64,000 bases of DNA from Saprospira grandis. GTDB taxonomy: Bacteria; Bacteroidota; Bacteroidia; Chitinophagales; Saprospiraceae. The DNA lies in NCBI RefSeq assembly GCF_027594745.1, contig NZ_CP110854.1, positions 1,488,001 through 1,552,000 on the forward strand, given 5' to 3'. Shown here piece after piece: positions 7,807 to 16,295 of this stretch. The notes under the pieces were generated by a model. It ran no database searches and was not told the DNA's origin. It worked only from the letters and a program-made list of their open reading frames with translations. A program made the translations under genes and the position numbers. Numbering within the stretch: the stretch's first letter is position 1; each line of letters starts with the position of its first letter.

Positions 7807-8112
7807 ATGAGACAATTTTCTAGAGAACAAAAACAGCAGGCTTTGGCGGAGCGGGAAGCGGGTCTTAGTTTGAATGAGATTTGCCAGAAGTATCGGATTA
7901 GCCGCAAGACCTTTTTGAAATGGAAGGAAGAGGAGCGGCTGGCCAATTTGGAGCGGGTGCCGAAAGCGGAATATGATGCTTTATGGCTGCAGCACCAGGT
8001 TCTTCGTCAGCAATATCGGGAATTAAAAGAGAATATAGCTATTGCGACGGCCCAACTAGAGGCCCGTAGAGAGCTATTGGCCCGTTTGCTGCCCAAGGGA
8101 GAAGAGCAGTAA
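7807..8112 (+). CDS. Helix-turn-helix protein resembling IS3-family OrfA
   Basis: The 101-residue protein starts with an HTH of the transposase type: FSREQKQQALAERE, then LSLNEICQKYRISRKTFLKW. A leucine-rich coiled coil follows (LQHQVLRQQYRELKENIAIA). This is the layout of IS3/IS911 OrfA proteins. No OrfB with a DDE integrase domain follows, and I see no flanking inverted repeats; a terminator comes right after the stop. It may be a domesticated DNA-binding protein or an IS remnant. Confidence 0.65.
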   Translation: MRQFSREQKQQALAEREAGLSLNEICQKYRISRKTFLKWKEEERLANLERVPKAEYDALWLQHQVLRQQYRELKENIAIATAQLEARRELLARLLPKGEEQ

Positions 8113-8137
8113 TCATTTTGGCCAATTTAAAACAGAA

Positions 8138-8167
8138 AAAGCCCGATCAGCGTACTGATCGGGCTTT
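8138..8167. terminator. Bidirectional terminator
   Basis: A perfect 13-bp stem (AAAGCCCGATCAG and its complement) with loop CGTA lies between two convergent genes. Confidence 0.88.
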
Positions 8168-8211
8168 ATATTTTGGCTAAACAGCCGTTTCTTCTAAAAG
8201 AAGACTATTTT

Positions 8212-8697
8212 CTAGTAACGAGCGAAACCAAAGTCTTGGATAACGTTAGCACCTTCGAAAACAGAAACAGTTAGGTAAGCACCGCTGTAGTAGAACTCAG
8301 CGTTTTCAGTATCACCAGCACCGTCGATGTAGTTAGCGCGGAAATCTTGAGGATAGATGCGTACAGAAGCTGCAGTTTTAGGAGCAGGTACTTCGATAGA
8401 GTAAGTACCGTTAGCGCCTACAGTAGTTGTGTAGTACATGTACTCAGAACCGTTGTTCAAAACAGAAACGTTAGGGAAATCGTCGGGATCAACGCGAACG
8501 ATAAGCTCAGTTCCGCTAGGAGCGTAAGTATCGGCAGAAGTAGTGTCATTTACGGGAGCGTAAACAATACCAGAGATAGTAGCCATACCTGCATTTTCCA
8601 TTACAGTTACGGTCTGAGGATCATCAACTTTCTTACAAGAAGTGATAGAGAAGGCGAATACAGCCAAGATGAAAGTTACAACTGCTAGATTTTTCAT
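8212..8697 (-). CDS. Hypothetical lipoprotein
   Basis: The 161-residue protein has a signal peptide with lipobox FSITSC (Cys21). The mature part reads as a beta-sandwich-like domain (TISGIVYAPVNDTTSADTY, then GTYSIEVPAPKTAASVRIYP), similar in style to carboxypeptidase-regulatory or SusD-neighbour lipoproteins, but no exact family is assigned. It sits 74 bp downstream of the beta-barrel gene on the same strand and may be its partner in the outer membrane. Codon use here is smoother and less GC rich than in neighbours, which suggests good expression. Confidence 0.7.
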   Translation of the reverse strand: MKNLAVVTFILAVFAFSITSCKKVDDPQTVTVMENAGMATISGIVYAPVNDTTSADTYAPSGTELIVRVDPDDFPNVSVLNNGSEYMYYTTTVGANGTYSIEVPAPKTAASVRIYPQDFRANYIDGAGDTENAEFYYSGAYLTVSVFEGANVIQDFGFARY

Positions 8698-8771
8698 AGC
8701 TTATATAATTAAGTGGTAATTATTAAAATAAGAATATAAAAGGGAAATATAAAATGAACCTTGGGTTCAGA

Positions 8772-9626
8772 TTAGAAGTGGAACATCAAGTTGATAGCTC
8801 CTCCGTAATCGGCAGTATTGATACCGAAGTTAGTCAAAGTACCAGCATCTACATCAGTGATTTCAACCACCTCTTGAGTAGCGGGGTTAAACTCTTCTGT
8901 AACTACTTGTGAGCGGTTAGTACCTCTGTAAGCAATACCTAGGTAGAACTCAGCGCCCAAAGAGATTTGGGGAGCAACGAAGTACTCAACACCAGCGAAA
9001 CCACGAGCTCCGATAGAGAAGCTGTTAGCACCTCTTGCAGAAACTAGACGGTCAGCTTGACGGCTGCTAGCACCTGAGTTAAAGTTAGTTGTCGTAGTAG
9101 GAAGTTGGTTATCTACAGACATTTCGTTACCGTAAGTATAAGTAGAGCCAGAAGTGCTCATACCGATATTAGCCTCAGCACCATAAACACCAACGATACG
9201 GCCTTTGCTGCGGCGCCATTCTAGACCACCACCCAATTCTACAGTGAAAGTGTTAGATACTCGCTCATCTTCTACCTCGATGTTGGTCTGGTTTTGACCG
9301 TCCATCATTACACGGTTTACTTGTTGAACAGTGTTTTGGTTTAGGCGGAGGCGACCACGGATAGCTTGGCTTTCCGAAAGGAAATACTTACCGTACAACT
9401 GCAAGCCCGAGTTGTTGTCTACATAAGTAGCAGACAAGTTGTTGTTGCTTGTGTTGTTGAAGAAGTCACCGACATAACCCAAGAAGGGGGCAGCATCAAA
9501 GCCAATAGCGAACTGGCCAGCTTCGGGCATTACGTCTAGACCATTCTTGCTGGCTACTTGTTCTACCTGAGCGTTAGCTACAGCTGCGAACAAAACCGCC
9601 ATCAAAAAAATCGTCAGTTTTTTCAT
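8772..9626 (-). CDS. Outer-membrane beta-barrel protein
   Basis: The 284-residue protein has a signal peptide cut after AAVANAQ. Alternating hydrophobic strands rich in Gly, Tyr and Asn follow (for example SIGARGFAGVEYFVAPQI, then SLGAEFYLGIAY), ending in the terminal aromatic residue of an outer-membrane barrel, INLMFHF. It fits the OmpA-barrel-like porin family common in Bacteroidota. Its promoter is visible about 135 bp upstream. A small lipoprotein gene follows on the same strand. Confidence 0.8.
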   Translation of the reverse strand: MKKLTIFLMAVLFAAVANAQVEQVASKNGLDVMPEAGQFAIGFDAAPFLGYVGDFFNNTSNNNLSATYVDNNSGLQLYGKYFLSESQAIRGRLRLNQNTVQQVNRVMMDGQNQTNIEVEDERVSNTFTVELGGGLEWRRSKGRIVGVYGAEANIGMSTSGSTYTYGNEMSVDNQLPTTTTNFNSGASSRQADRLVSARGANSFSIGARGFAGVEYFVAPQISLGAEFYLGIAYRGTNRSQVVTEEFNPATQEVVEITDVDAGTLTNFGINTADYGGAINLMFHF

Positions 9627-9758
9627 AATGAAAATTAAGGTTTAAAAATGAACAGCTAAACATTAGGGAAATGTTTGACTGCATTAGTAAATATCTGGAT
9701 TGCTCTTAAGAGGGCTCGTCCTCCTCTTTAAAATTTAAGAGCGCCATGAATTACAGTG

Positions 9759-9790
9759 CAAATGTAGGGGCCTTTACCCCATAAAAGCAA
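9759..9790 (-). promoter_or_regulatory. Promoter of the beta-barrel gene
   Basis: On the minus strand the -7 box TACATTTG (9766-9759) lies 21 bp after a TTG (9790-9788). This fits the Bacteroidota promoter layout and leaves a leader of about 125 nt before the ATG at 9626. Confidence 0.6.
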
Positions 9791-9891
9791 GTCTTTTTTC
9801 TTTTTTTTACATTTTTTTAACAATCGTTCAAAAAACGCTAATTACTAAGGATTTAGACCACTATTTTTTGGGCAAAAAATAGGTCCTTCGT

Positions 9892-11961
9892 CTATTTATT
9901 TTTGATCTTAGTCCAAACTTCCTCTACGCTATCTACAGGCAGTTGGCAGGCATAATTTTCACAGAGGAAGATTTTGCTTTGGCCATCCGCTTGTTCTCTT
10001 CCTGCTAGCAGGGGGAGCGTAGAGCTCTTTTCGGTAGCGGCGTAGATCAGGTTGGGGGCAAAGTGACTTTGCATTTCCGCGGCCCAGTTAGCAAACTCTG
10101 GGCCAACAATAGCCAGTTCTTTAGTGGGGTATAAAATCTTAAATAAAAAGTTGGCCCATCGGCCAAAGGACTGAGGATATTTGCGGATACTTTTGCGCAT
10201 AGCCGCGGCCATTTGGGCGGCTCGTTCTCTATATTCGGCCTTATCTAGGAGGATGCCTAGCTGCTCTAAGTTGTGCATCAGGCTTGAGTTTCCAGAGGGG
10301 GTTGCGCTATCGTAGAGGTCTTTTTTGCGGTACAAAATATCAGTCTGTTGCGCAGAGCTATAATAAAAGAGGCCTGCTTCTGCCGAATGGTCGGCTATGC
10401 AGGCTTGCATCAATTGGTCGGCCCGCTGCAGATGCTTTTCCTCAAAGCTGACTTCATAGGCCAAAAGATGGGCTTCTATCAAAAAGGCGTAATCGTCAGA
10501 AAAGGCGAGTTGTGGAGCAATTTTGTCTCCAGCATAACTATGTAGTAATTGTCCTTTTTCATTTTGCAGGCGCTTTTCTATTTGCTCCAAAATGCCAAAA
10601 GCCGCCTTTTTATATTCGGGCAAGCGGATGGCCTGATAGGCTTTGAGTAAGGCGCTGGCCAAAAGGGCATTCCAAGAGAGGATAATTTTCTCATCTCGGC
10701 CGGGGCGGATGCGCTGGGCTCTGAGGCCAAGCAAATGTGCCTTAATTTTATCTAATTCTTGTTGCAGTTCTTCGGGATCTAGCTTGCGGCTTTGGGCAAA
10801 GCCGGCCAGACTTTGGGGGCGGCGCAAGATGATTTTGCCCTCCCAGTTTCCGGCCGGAGAGGCATCATAGAAGTCTAAAAAGATTTGTTTCCAGGGTTGG
10901 GGCCAATTGGCGAGGGCCCTTTGCAGTTCTTCCCAGTTCCAGACATAAAACTTTCCTTCTTCGCCTTCAGAATCGGCATCTAGGGCCGAGTAGTAGGTTC
11001 CTTTTGGGCTTTGCATTTCGCTCTGCAGCCAGTTCCAGCATTCGGCAATGGTTTGGGCGTAGAGTGGTTTTTGGGTCAGTTTATAGCTATCGGCCAAGAG
11101 GCCAATGAGCAGGGCATTATCATAAAGCATTTTTTCAAAATGCGGAATTTTCCAGTAGCGGTCTACGGTATAGCGGGCAAAACCACCGCCCAATTGGTCA
11201 TAAATGCCGCCGTAAATCATGGCATCTAGAGAGAATTGGAGCTGCTGCATAGCTTTTTGGTCCTTTTCGTAGTAGTAGCTATTGAGCAGGTAGCGCAAAG
11301 ACATGACGGAGGGAAACTTTGGGGAGTGGCCAAAGCCGCCAGCTTGTTCGTCAAAATTATCGGCCAGTTGGTCCAGACAGTAGTTCCAGTCGCTGGCCTT
11401 AAATGGCGAGTCGCCATTTTGGCCAAAGTCGATGCCCTCGGTCATTTTGTCTTCTCCTTTTTGCAAGAAGTTGTAGAGTTTATCGGCTTGGTCGATAATG
11501 GTTTGGGGTTGTTCTTGCCAGACCTTGCTGAGGTTGCCGAGCACTTCCATCCAGGAGTTTCGGTTTTGCATTCGGCGGGGCGGGAAGTAGGTGCCCCCAA
11601 AGAAGGGGCGGCCGTTGGGGAGCAAAAAGCAGTTGAGGGGCCAGCCGCCTTGTCCGCCAGTCACTAATTGGACAGCCTCCATGTAGATATGGTCCAAATC
11701 GGGTCGTTCTTCTCGGTCCACTTTGATGCTGACAAAATGCTGGTTCATGAACTCCCCTACCCTAGGGTCTTCAAAGGATTCTTTTTCCATGACATGGCAC
11801 CAATGGCAGGTAGAGTAGCCGATGCTGAGGAGGATCATTTTGTTTTCGGCTTTGGCTTTGTCTAGGGCTTCTTGGCCCCAGGGGTACCAGTCGACGGGGT
11901 TGTGGGCATGTTGTTGTAGGTAGGGGCTGCTTTCTTTTTGGAGTCGGTTGCTGTATTTCAT
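9892..11961 (-). CDS. Thioredoxin-domain protein of the DUF255/YyaL (SSP411) family
   Basis: I start at the ATG at 11961 (MKYSNRLQKESSPYLQQHAH, 689 residues). The reading frame continues upstream into repeat copy E and gives a low-complexity Arg/Ala extension that is not part of the protein. The N-terminal half is a thioredoxin-like domain with NPVDWYPWG, then GYSTCHWCHVMEKESF and its CxxC pair. The C-terminal half is an (alpha/alpha)6-barrel domain as in N-acylglucosamine epimerases (FPSVMSLRYLL, YDQLGGGFARYTVD, YDSATPSGNSS). Its biochemical role is not established for the family. Confidence 0.9.
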   Translation of the reverse strand: MKYSNRLQKESSPYLQQHAHNPVDWYPWGQEALDKAKAENKMILLSIGYSTCHWCHVMEKESFEDPRVGEFMNQHFVSIKVDREERPDLDHIYMEAVQLVTGGQGGWPLNCFLLPNGRPFFGGTYFPPRRMQNRNSWMEVLGNLSKVWQEQPQTIIDQADKLYNFLQKGEDKMTEGIDFGQNGDSPFKASDWNYCLDQLADNFDEQAGGFGHSPKFPSVMSLRYLLNSYYYEKDQKAMQQLQFSLDAMIYGGIYDQLGGGFARYTVDRYWKIPHFEKMLYDNALLIGLLADSYKLTQKPLYAQTIAECWNWLQSEMQSPKGTYYSALDADSEGEEGKFYVWNWEELQRALANWPQPWKQIFLDFYDASPAGNWEGKIILRRPQSLAGFAQSRKLDPEELQQELDKIKAHLLGLRAQRIRPGRDEKIILSWNALLASALLKAYQAIRLPEYKKAAFGILEQIEKRLQNEKGQLLHSYAGDKIAPQLAFSDDYAFLIEAHLLAYEVSFEEKHLQRADQLMQACIADHSAEAGLFYYSSAQQTDILYRKKDLYDSATPSGNSSLMHNLEQLGILLDKAEYRERAAQMAAAMRKSIRKYPQSFGRWANFLFKILYPTKELAIVGPEFANWAAEMQSHFAPNLIYAATEKSSTLPLLAGREQADGQSKIFLCENYACQLPVDSVEEVWTKIKNK

Positions 11962-11980
11962 TTTGTTGTTGTTTTTTTGG

Positions 11981-12096
11981 TGCAGTCGTCGAACTGCGGC
12001 TTGTAGCCTTGTTGTCCGTCTTCGGCGGGCGGTTACTCCCTTTGGTCGTCGAAGACGGCCTAAAGGCCTTGTTGTCGTTGTCGCAGCTCGCTGCTG
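11981..12096 (-). repeat. Extension module on repeat copy E
   Basis: After the GGCCCCAAAA tail of copy E (minus strand) comes CAGCAGCGAGCTGCG. Two versions of a unit of about 50 bp follow, containing GACAACAAGG, a short hairpin, TTCGACGACC and AAGGGAGTAACC. The same module follows copies H and O. It ends 20 bp from the ATG of the DUF255 gene. Confidence 0.75.
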
Positions 12097-12215
12097 TTTT
12101 GGGGCCTCCCGCCTTCGGCGGGCGCTACGTTTCGCAGCTCGCAGGTCTGCTCGGCCCTTCGCCGCTTTCAGCGGCTCGGTCTGGCCTGACGGCCACTGCT
12201 GCACATCGCTAGGCC
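12097..12215 (-). repeat. Structured intergenic repeat, copy E (type I)
   Basis: On the minus strand: outer stem GGCCT/AGGCC; hairpin 1 GTGGCCGTCAGGCCAGACC; hairpin 2 GCCGCTGAAAGCGGC; linker AGGGCCGAGCAGACCTGCGA; hairpin 3 CCCGCCGAAGGCGGG; tail GGCCCCAAAA. It is followed by the extension module and then the DUF255 gene in the same orientation. Confidence 0.85.
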
Positions 12216-12294
12216 AGCTGCTTTTGGCCTAAAATAAGGGCTATTTGGGATTTTCTTGTGCTAATGCGCTTTAATTTCTGCTGTAAGGGTGGTA

Positions 12295-12424
12295 TTCGTC
12301 GCTACGCTCCTCATTTGCTGATGATATCCCCGCCCACCCTCCCCTCTGCGGGATTCCTTAAGGGAATCCCTTGGGGAGTTTGGGCCAACTGCCTATTTTT
12401 GAGGGTGAGGAGCGGAGCGACGAA
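12295..12424. repeat. 130-bp foldback element
   Basis: Arms of 19 nt (TTCGTCGCTACGCTCCTCA at 12295-12313 and its complement at 12406-12424, one mismatch) enclose an inner palindrome GGGATTCC TTAA GGGAATCCC. No coding frame is convincing. It could be a MITE-like element, a long hairpin RNA or a terminator. It differs in sequence from the 23-copy repeat family. Confidence 0.6.
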
Positions 12425-12647
12425 CGCCATGCTGGGCGCTTTGGCCCCCAAGGCCAAAGGAGCCCAGCCCCCAGGCGGGGGCGGCGCAAGGGAAAGCCCA
12501 AAACTGAAATGAAATATTTTGAGGGGCGGATCAAGTAAAGTGTAAAGCAGGAAGTGGCCGCCGCCAGCCGCCGTCCGGGCGCGCTTGGCGCAAGCCGGCG
12601 AAGCTTGAAGCCGCAAAGCGGCTTGTAGCTGAGCCGCGGGGCAGACC

Positions 12648-12766
12648 GGCCTAGGGGCCTGTAGGGCTGGCCGCAGGCCAGACCAAAGCCCGAAGGGCTG
12701 AAGGGCCGAGCAGAACTGCGAGCCCCGCAAGGGCCCGGCCGCCGAAGGCGGCAGGCCCCAAAAAAA
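12648..12766 (+). repeat. Structured intergenic repeat, copy F (divergent)
   Basis: Outer stem GGCCT/AGGCC; hairpin 1 CTGGCCGCAGGCCAGACC; hairpin 2 GCCCGAAGGGC; linker AGGGCCGAGCAGAACTGCGA; hairpin 3 GCCGCCGAAGGCGGC; tail GGCCCCAAAAAAAA. The head lacks the usual AGCGATG. The tail faces the stop of the convergent lipoprotein gene, 34 bp away. The GC-rich 100 bp before it hold further small hairpins. Confidence 0.7.
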
Positions 12767-12789
12767 AAGCTGCTCTAAATAGAGCAGCT
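12761..12789 (-). terminator. Terminator of the small lipoprotein gene
   Basis: The stem AGCTGCTCTA/TAGAGCAGCT has a 2-nt loop and is followed on the minus strand by eight T. Those T are the A-tail of repeat copy F, so element and terminator share bases. Confidence 0.75.
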
Positions 12790-12799
12790 ATAAAGCACT

Positions 12800-13012
12800 T
12801 TAGTGCAGTTCTTCTTTTTCTTCTACCGCTGCCTGATAATCGCTTAATTTTAAGCTTTTACTTTCTTGGGCAGCTGGAGCCTGCGATACGTTTCTGTTGC
12901 CATACCAGCTTCCGTTCCCTCTGCATCGGCGACGCTTTTTATAGGGGCTTCCACAAGAGGCCAAAACAAAAACAGCTAAACAACTTAGGGCAATAATCGA
13001 TTTAGTTTTCAT
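12800..13012 (-). CDS. Small lipoprotein
   Basis: The 70-residue protein has a signal peptide with lipobox FVLASC (Cys20). A basic patch (YKKRRRCRGNGSWYGN) and a polar, acidic C-terminus (AAVEEKEELH) follow. The family is not recognised. The Arg-rich CRGNGSWYGN resembles short basic lipoproteins seen next to gliding genes in Bacteroidota, but I cannot support a role. It is divergent from the next gene by 32 bp. Confidence 0.65.
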   Translation of the reverse strand: MKTKSIIALSCLAVFVLASCGSPYKKRRRCRGNGSWYGNRNVSQAPAAQESKSLKLSDYQAAVEEKEELH

Positions 13013-13044
13013 AATAAATATCTATTAGTTCTAAAATAGGGTAT

Positions 13045-13293
13045 ATGAATAAACGAAATCCAAGTCACAAACGCTGGCTTATCCTGGCCATTTCTGGTCT
13101 TTTACTCACAGGTTTTGGGCTTTCGCTCTTAGGCGAAGCCATTATGGCCAAGGCCCAAAACGAAAGCTTTTATAGCTGGGGAAGCTGGGGCACGGCCGCC
13201 CTGCTCTGCTTCAATACGGGGCTATCGCTTTTTGGGGGCGCTGTTATTGAGCGCTATAGACTATTGCAGCAAGCCGAGCAAAAAGAAAAATAG
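13045..13293 (+). CDS. Small inner-membrane protein
   Basis: The 82-residue protein has two hydrophobic helices (about residues 10-30 and 48-67) separated by a short polar loop, and a charged coiled tail ending EQKEK. No known family. It probably sits in the inner membrane as a hairpin. Repeat copy G follows the stop. Confidence 0.65.
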   Translation: MNKRNPSHKRWLILAISGLLLTGFGLSLLGEAIMAKAQNESFYSWGSWGTAALLCFNTGLSLFGGAVIERYRLLQQAEQKEK

Positions 13294-13319
13294 CCCAGCC
13301 GAGCAGGCTCGGCCCAACT

Positions 13320-13467
13320 GGCTGCAAGCCAGAAGGATGAGCGCTGCGAAAGGGGGGCCGAAGGCCAGACCGAGCTTTTTGAGCAAAGCGAAAAAAGCGA
13401 AGGGCCGAGCAGACCTGCGAGCCCTGAAGCATAGCGACCCAAGGCCGAAGGCCGCAGGGACAGCCCC
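13320..13467 (+). repeat. Structured intergenic repeat, copy G (type II-like, degenerate)
   Basis: Hairpin 1 (GGGGCCGAAGGCCAGACC), the long hairpin 2 with TTTTT/AAAAA arms, and the linker AGGGCCGAGCAGACCTGCGA are intact. Head and tail are eroded: the tail reads GGGACAGCCCCTGATC without the A run. It lies between a plus-strand gene and the stop of the convergent response-regulator gene. Confidence 0.65.
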
Positions 13468-13528
13468 TGATCCCCATAAAAAAAGCCCTGCTTCTAAGAA
13501 ACAGAGCTTAAATTTAGCAATTTGGAGA

Positions 13529-14254
13529 CTAGGCCTTTTCTGCAGCCTGTACCCGCAACTGAAAGCCATTGCCATGAATATTGACAATCTCGATATTTTC
13601 ATCGGGCTTGAGATATTTGCGCAACTTAGTCACAAATACATCCATAGAACGGGCCGTAAAGTAGTTGTCCTCTCCCCAAATTTCTTTGAGGGCTACCGAG
13701 CGGGGCAAAACGTCATTGACATAAACGCAGAACATTTTGAGCAACTCCGCCTCCTTGGGTGACAATTTGTCCTCTGCCGTACTGCCATCGGCTGCCGTGA
13801 AGGTCAAAATGCGCAAGGGATAATCAAAATGGAAGCGGCCAAACTCAAACTCCTTGGCCGAGCGATCCTTCTGCTCACTTCTTTGGCTGCGCTTGAGCAC
13901 CGCCTGAATGCGATAGAGCAACTCCTCAGAGGTAAAGGGCTTAGAGATATAATCATCGGCCCCAGCCTTAAATCCCTTGATGACATCCTCCTTCATGGTT
14001 TTGGCCGTGAGGAAGATAATCGGAATCTCTTGGTCCAGTTGTCGGACATCCTTGGCCAAAGAAAGGCCATCTTTTTTAGGCATCATCACATCAAAGATGC
14101 AAAGGTCATACTGCCCTTCCTTAAATTTTTCGAGCCCTTGTTCGCCGTCTGTAGCCAAAACGACATCAAAGTCATTCATTTCTAGGTAAGAAGATAATAC
14201 ATCGCCAAAGTTGCGGTCATCCTCTACCAGTAGGATTTTATTGTTATCAGTCAT
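13529..14254 (-). CDS. OmpR-family response regulator (RprY-like)
   Basis: The 241-residue protein has an N-terminal receiver domain with acidic pair ED at 11-12, phospho-acceptor Asp55 in FDVMMPKKDG, Thr83 and Lys105 (YISKPF). A winged-helix DNA-binding domain follows from about residue 135 (LSPKEAELLKMF, then TARSMDVFVTKLRKYLK). The gene lies 87 bp downstream of a histidine kinase gene on the same strand, which is almost certainly its partner. The pair resembles RprX/RprY of Bacteroides. Targets cannot be read from this window. Confidence 0.9.
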   Translation of the reverse strand: MTDNNKILLVEDDRNFGDVLSSYLEMNDFDVVLATDGEQGLEKFKEGQYDLCIFDVMMPKKDGLSLAKDVRQLDQEIPIIFLTAKTMKEDVIKGFKAGADDYISKPFTSEELLYRIQAVLKRSQRSEQKDRSAKEFEFGRFHFDYPLRILTFTAADGSTAEDKLSPKEAELLKMFCVYVNDVLPRSVALKEIWGEDNYFTARSMDVFVTKLRKYLKPDENIEIVNIHGNGFQLRVQAAEKA

Positions 14255-14341
14255 AGAGTCTCTTATTTTTTAGGGTTACTGCTCTTCATCGATTGCTTGA
14301 ACGGTTGCATAAAATGTACCAAATTTTAACATTTGGCCGCT

Positions 14342-15880
14342 TTAATCCTCTTGGTGTTTATAGGGAAAGAAAAGCGTAAACTTGCTCCCCTTGCCCTCTT
14401 CACTTTTCACCTCAATATGTCCAGCATGGGCCGTCACAATGGCTTTCACATAACTAAGGCCCAAACCAAAGCCCTTAATATCGTGAATATCGCCTGTGGG
14501 CACCCGATAAAATTTATCAAAAATATGTCGGCGAGCCTCCTTAGAAATGCCCAAACCATGATCTTCTACCGTAATTTTGATTCCGCCAGAAGCATCGCGG
14601 CTATGCAAAATAATATGCGGTTTTTCAGGAGAGTATTTATTGGCATTATCCAGCAAATTGTGAATCACATTAGTAAAATGCGTTTCATCGGCTTCTAGTT
14701 CATGCAGGCTAGCCTGTAAGTCCAGCTCTACCTGCCCATCTTTTTGGGCCAATTGCAGCATGATCTTCTCAGCCGCATCTCGCATAATCTGGTGAGCATC
14801 AATGATTTCCATATTTAAAGAGAACTCTTTTTTGTCTATTCTCGCCATCTGCAAGACCTTACCCACCTGCGAGTTCATCCGCTCATTTTCTTCCTTAATA
14901 ATATGGATAAAGCGCTCGGCCTTATCCACCTTGCCCATTTTCACAAAGTTGCGCACGGCATCGGTGGCCAATGAAATAGTGGCAATAGGCGTCTTAAATT
15001 CATGCGTCATATTACTCAAAAAGTCGCTCTTCATTTCAGACAACTTCTTTTGTTTCAAGATAATATGAATTGTATAATAAAAGATAAAACTCACAATTCC
15101 CGTAAAAAAGATGGTCAGAATAATATTGGCCAATAAGCTCTGCCAAATATGATACTGCTTATAGGGAAAATCAATATAGATCCGAGCCGTTTCCTCCTCC
15201 AAAGAAGGGTACAAACTCGCCATATATTTAAAGTCTTCTTTCTTCAGATAGGCTTTCTGCTCGGCCTTTTTGCAAATGGGGTTCAGGCGCAAAAAGCTGT
15301 CGGCCCGCACATCATAAACGCCATAGGCATAGGGGCCCTCTACTCCTTTTTTGCTCAGCTCAATTTCAATCAATCGGTTGAGCTTAGACCAATCCAAACG
15401 ATCCGTCAAAGGAATATTTTGGACCAAACTATGGTGGGTAAAATAGGTCTTAAATTGGGTCATAAAGGCTTGCCCCCCCCCTTTTTTCCAGCTTCGACTC
15501 CTCTTCTCTCGGCTAAAAAATACCGTTTGCAAACGCCCAACGCCCTCCACCTCAAAGGTGTCTACAGAAACCGCCTGATTGTTGGTATCCTGGTAAATCA
15601 AAGAGGTGTGTATGGCCTCTACCTCAGCCAAGGTCCGCAGATCCCGCCCCAAATCTTGCCCTTCCGATAGTTTAGGGAGGTCGTACATTTCCGCCATCCG
15701 CTTAATATCGGCCTGCTCCAATTTAGACACCACATGCTCCAAAGCCGCATGAATATTATTGTCAAAAAGCTCGGCATTGAGCATAATCGCCCGCTGGATC
15801 GAATAGACTTGTACGCCAAAGATCCCCAAAAGAGCAATGCTCATCACCCCAACAATTCCTATAATAGACGATCGATTCAT
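14342..15880 (-). CDS. Sensor histidine kinase (RprX-like)
   Basis: The 512-residue inner-membrane protein has a first membrane helix at about 8-26, a periplasmic sensor region to about residue 245 and a second helix near 247-273. The HisKA domain has the phospho-acceptor His293 in MTHEFKTPIA. The ATPase domain shows the N box (HNLLDNANKYSPEKP), G1 (VEDHGLGIS) and G2 (GFGLGLSYVKAI). All catalytic motifs are present. The sensor region has no recognised ligand domain, so the signal is unknown. It is cotranscribed with the response regulator. Confidence 0.9.
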   Translation of the reverse strand: MNRSSIIGIVGVMSIALLGIFGVQVYSIQRAIMLNAELFDNNIHAALEHVVSKLEQADIKRMAEMYDLPKLSEGQDLGRDLRTLAEVEAIHTSLIYQDTNNQAVSVDTFEVEGVGRLQTVFFSREKRSRSWKKGGGQAFMTQFKTYFTHHSLVQNIPLTDRLDWSKLNRLIEIELSKKGVEGPYAYGVYDVRADSFLRLNPICKKAEQKAYLKKEDFKYMASLYPSLEEETARIYIDFPYKQYHIWQSLLANIILTIFFTGIVSFIFYYTIHIILKQKKLSEMKSDFLSNMTHEFKTPIATISLATDAVRNFVKMGKVDKAERFIHIIKEENERMNSQVGKVLQMARIDKKEFSLNMEIIDAHQIMRDAAEKIMLQLAQKDGQVELDLQASLHELEADETHFTNVIHNLLDNANKYSPEKPHIILHSRDASGGIKITVEDHGLGISKEARRHIFDKFYRVPTGDIHDIKGFGLGLSYVKAIVTAHAGHIEVKSEEGKGSKFTLFFPYKHQED

Positions 15881-15974
15881 TCCATTAACTGATTTACTAC
15901 TTCCAATAAAGAAAGAATCCCTGATCTTCAGAAGGTTCTAAAGGCTTTTTTGTTTTTTTTAATGTCTATACTGC

Positions 15975-16118
15975 TTTTGGGGCCTCCGCGGCGGCTTCGC
16001 CTTGCGGCGGTTACTCCCTTTGGTCGTCGAACTGCGCCCTAAAGGGCTTGTTGTCGTTTATTCCCGTTGGTCATCGAACTGGCGCCTCTTCGAGGCTGGT
16101 TGTCGCAGCTCGCTGCTG
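15975..16118 (-). repeat. Extension module on repeat copy H
   Basis: Following the copy H tail (minus strand) are CAGCAGCGAGCTGCG, then two units with CAGTTCGATGACC or CAGTTCGACGACC and GGGAGTAACC. The module ends in a second GGAGGCCCCAAAAG tail, so it is bounded by two tails. The outer end is 95 bp from the kinase start. Confidence 0.75.
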
Positions 16119-16238
16119 TTTTTTGGGCCTCCTGCCTTCGGCAGGCGCTACGTTTCGCAGCTCGCTATTCGCTCGGCCCTGCGCCGCCTTCGGCGGCTGG
16201 GTCTGGCCCTTTGGGCCACTGCTGCACATCGCTAGGCC
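16119..16238 (-). repeat. Structured intergenic repeat, copy H (type I)
   Basis: On the minus strand: outer stem GGCCT/AGGCC; hairpin 1 GTGGCCCAAAGGGCCAGACC; hairpin 2 GCCGCCGAAGGCGGC; linker AGGGCCGAGCGAATAGCGAG; hairpin 3 CTGCCGAAGGCAG; tail AGGCCCAAAAAA (one C fewer than usual). It is co-oriented with the histidine kinase gene. Confidence 0.85.
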
Positions 16239-16295
16239 ACTCCCTTCGGTCGTTCTAGACCAAAAAAAAGGGCCACTTTTCAGCAGCCCCAAATT

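Noticed and set aside
7609..8112. Complete IS3 insertion sequence around the HTH gene
   Set aside because: There is no OrfB, no terminal inverted repeats and no target duplication; repeat copy D does not match IS ends.
11962..12204. N-terminal 81-residue extension of the DUF255 protein
   Set aside because: The extension is translated repeat copy E; the family start MKYSNRLQKESSPYLQQHAH fits at 11961.
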